DNA of 36,080 bases from a virus, in IMG/VR virus record IMGVR_UViG_3300028423_000519, positions 1-36,080 of that record; one strand, given 5' to 3'. Shown in pieces: positions 35,956-36,080 of this stretch. Position numbers and translations under genes: made by a program. Every line of letters starts with the position of its first letter. Positions within the stretch are counted from its first letter, which is position 1. The notes beneath the pieces are model-generated. The model saw nothing but the letters and a program-made list of their open reading frames with translations. It was not told the DNA's origin and ran no database searches.

Positions 35956-36080
35956 GCGGCAAGGGTAGCGGAACACATCAACACCGCACTCACGGGCGCA
36001 CACAGCGGCGCACAGGGCCATCCCAAGGGGTAGGGGTGGCTCAATCTCTAGGGCATCGACCGGCCAAACCTGTCGCGCCG
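35956..36080 (+). other. cos-like region between HNH and (unseen) terminase
   Basis: No gene is seen. The G-rich stretch GGGGTAGGGGTGGCTCAATC at about 36027 resembles the purine-rich element often found between HNH and small terminase genes in phages that use an HNH protein for packaging, and may include the cos site. This is from memory of the pattern and is not shown by the sequence alone. Confidence 0.35.

Noticed and set aside
1-36080. Integrated prophage with host flanks
   Set aside because: No host genes are seen at either end and attP is internal with phage genes on both sides.

Overview
This window is most of the genome of a temperate, tailed (siphovirus-type) phage of an alphaproteobacterium, most likely a member of the Rhodobacterales. 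The evidence is high GC content, a head/tail gene order like that of the Rhodobacter gene transfer agent, a TP901-1-type tail tube protein, a GTA-gp10-type tail assembly chaperone, and an integrase next to the 3' half of a tRNA-Arg(CCT) gene. The att core has phage genes on both sides and no tRNA 5' half, so it reads as attP of a free or circular phage genome, not as the edge of an integrated prophage. The window opens inside the capsid gene and closes just after an HNH gene. If the molecule is circular, the unseen part should hold terminase, portal and protease.

Layout. (1) 1-7400, rightward: capsid 3' end, head-tail connectors, tail tube, tail chaperones with a probable -1 frameshift, tape measure and hub proteins; one small membrane-protein gene lies on the opposite strand at 6279-6410. 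(2) 7381-15593: a gpJ-like tail protein, a small structural protein, and a 1210-residue fibre ending in a variable domain. (3) 15464-16186: parts of a diversity-generating retroelement (DGR), namely variable repeat, target hairpin, avd gene and template repeat, but no reverse transcriptase gene beside them or anywhere in the window. (4) 16220-19585: lysis region with a membrane-anchored GH24 endolysin, an overlapping spanin pair, several small membrane proteins and a likely Acb2-type cyclic-nucleotide sponge (anti-CBASS), closed by a terminator. (5) 25220 down to 19568, leftward: a long run of tightly coupled small genes with xis and int; attP interrupts this run before its last three genes. 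(6) 25300-25876: immunity region with a leftward repressor, a rightward Cro-like gene, and three copies of a 16-bp palindrome, each lying in the spacer between a -35 and a -10 element. (7) 25876-35440, rightward early genes: DNA methyltransferase, ERF annealing protein, DEDD exonuclease, NinB, a DUF1364 protein, a VRR-NUC nuclease, a replication initiator-like protein, SF2 helicase, TOPRIM primase, a set of small winged-helix and zinc proteins, and a NusG-like (NGN/KOW) protein. (8) 35441-36080: a leader with three hairpins, an HNH endonuclease and a cos-like tail end.

How it fits together. The repressor probably silences a leftward and two rightward promoters through the shared operator. Early genes replicate and recombine the DNA. 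The NusG-like protein sits where a late antiterminator would be, just ahead of the packaging, head, tail and lysis genes. The most notable system is the DGR without its own reverse transcriptase. Next are a second likely programmed -1 frameshift (A_AAA_AAG) in a DUF7666-like repeat protein, the Acb2-like gene, and an operon that phage integration would cut in two.
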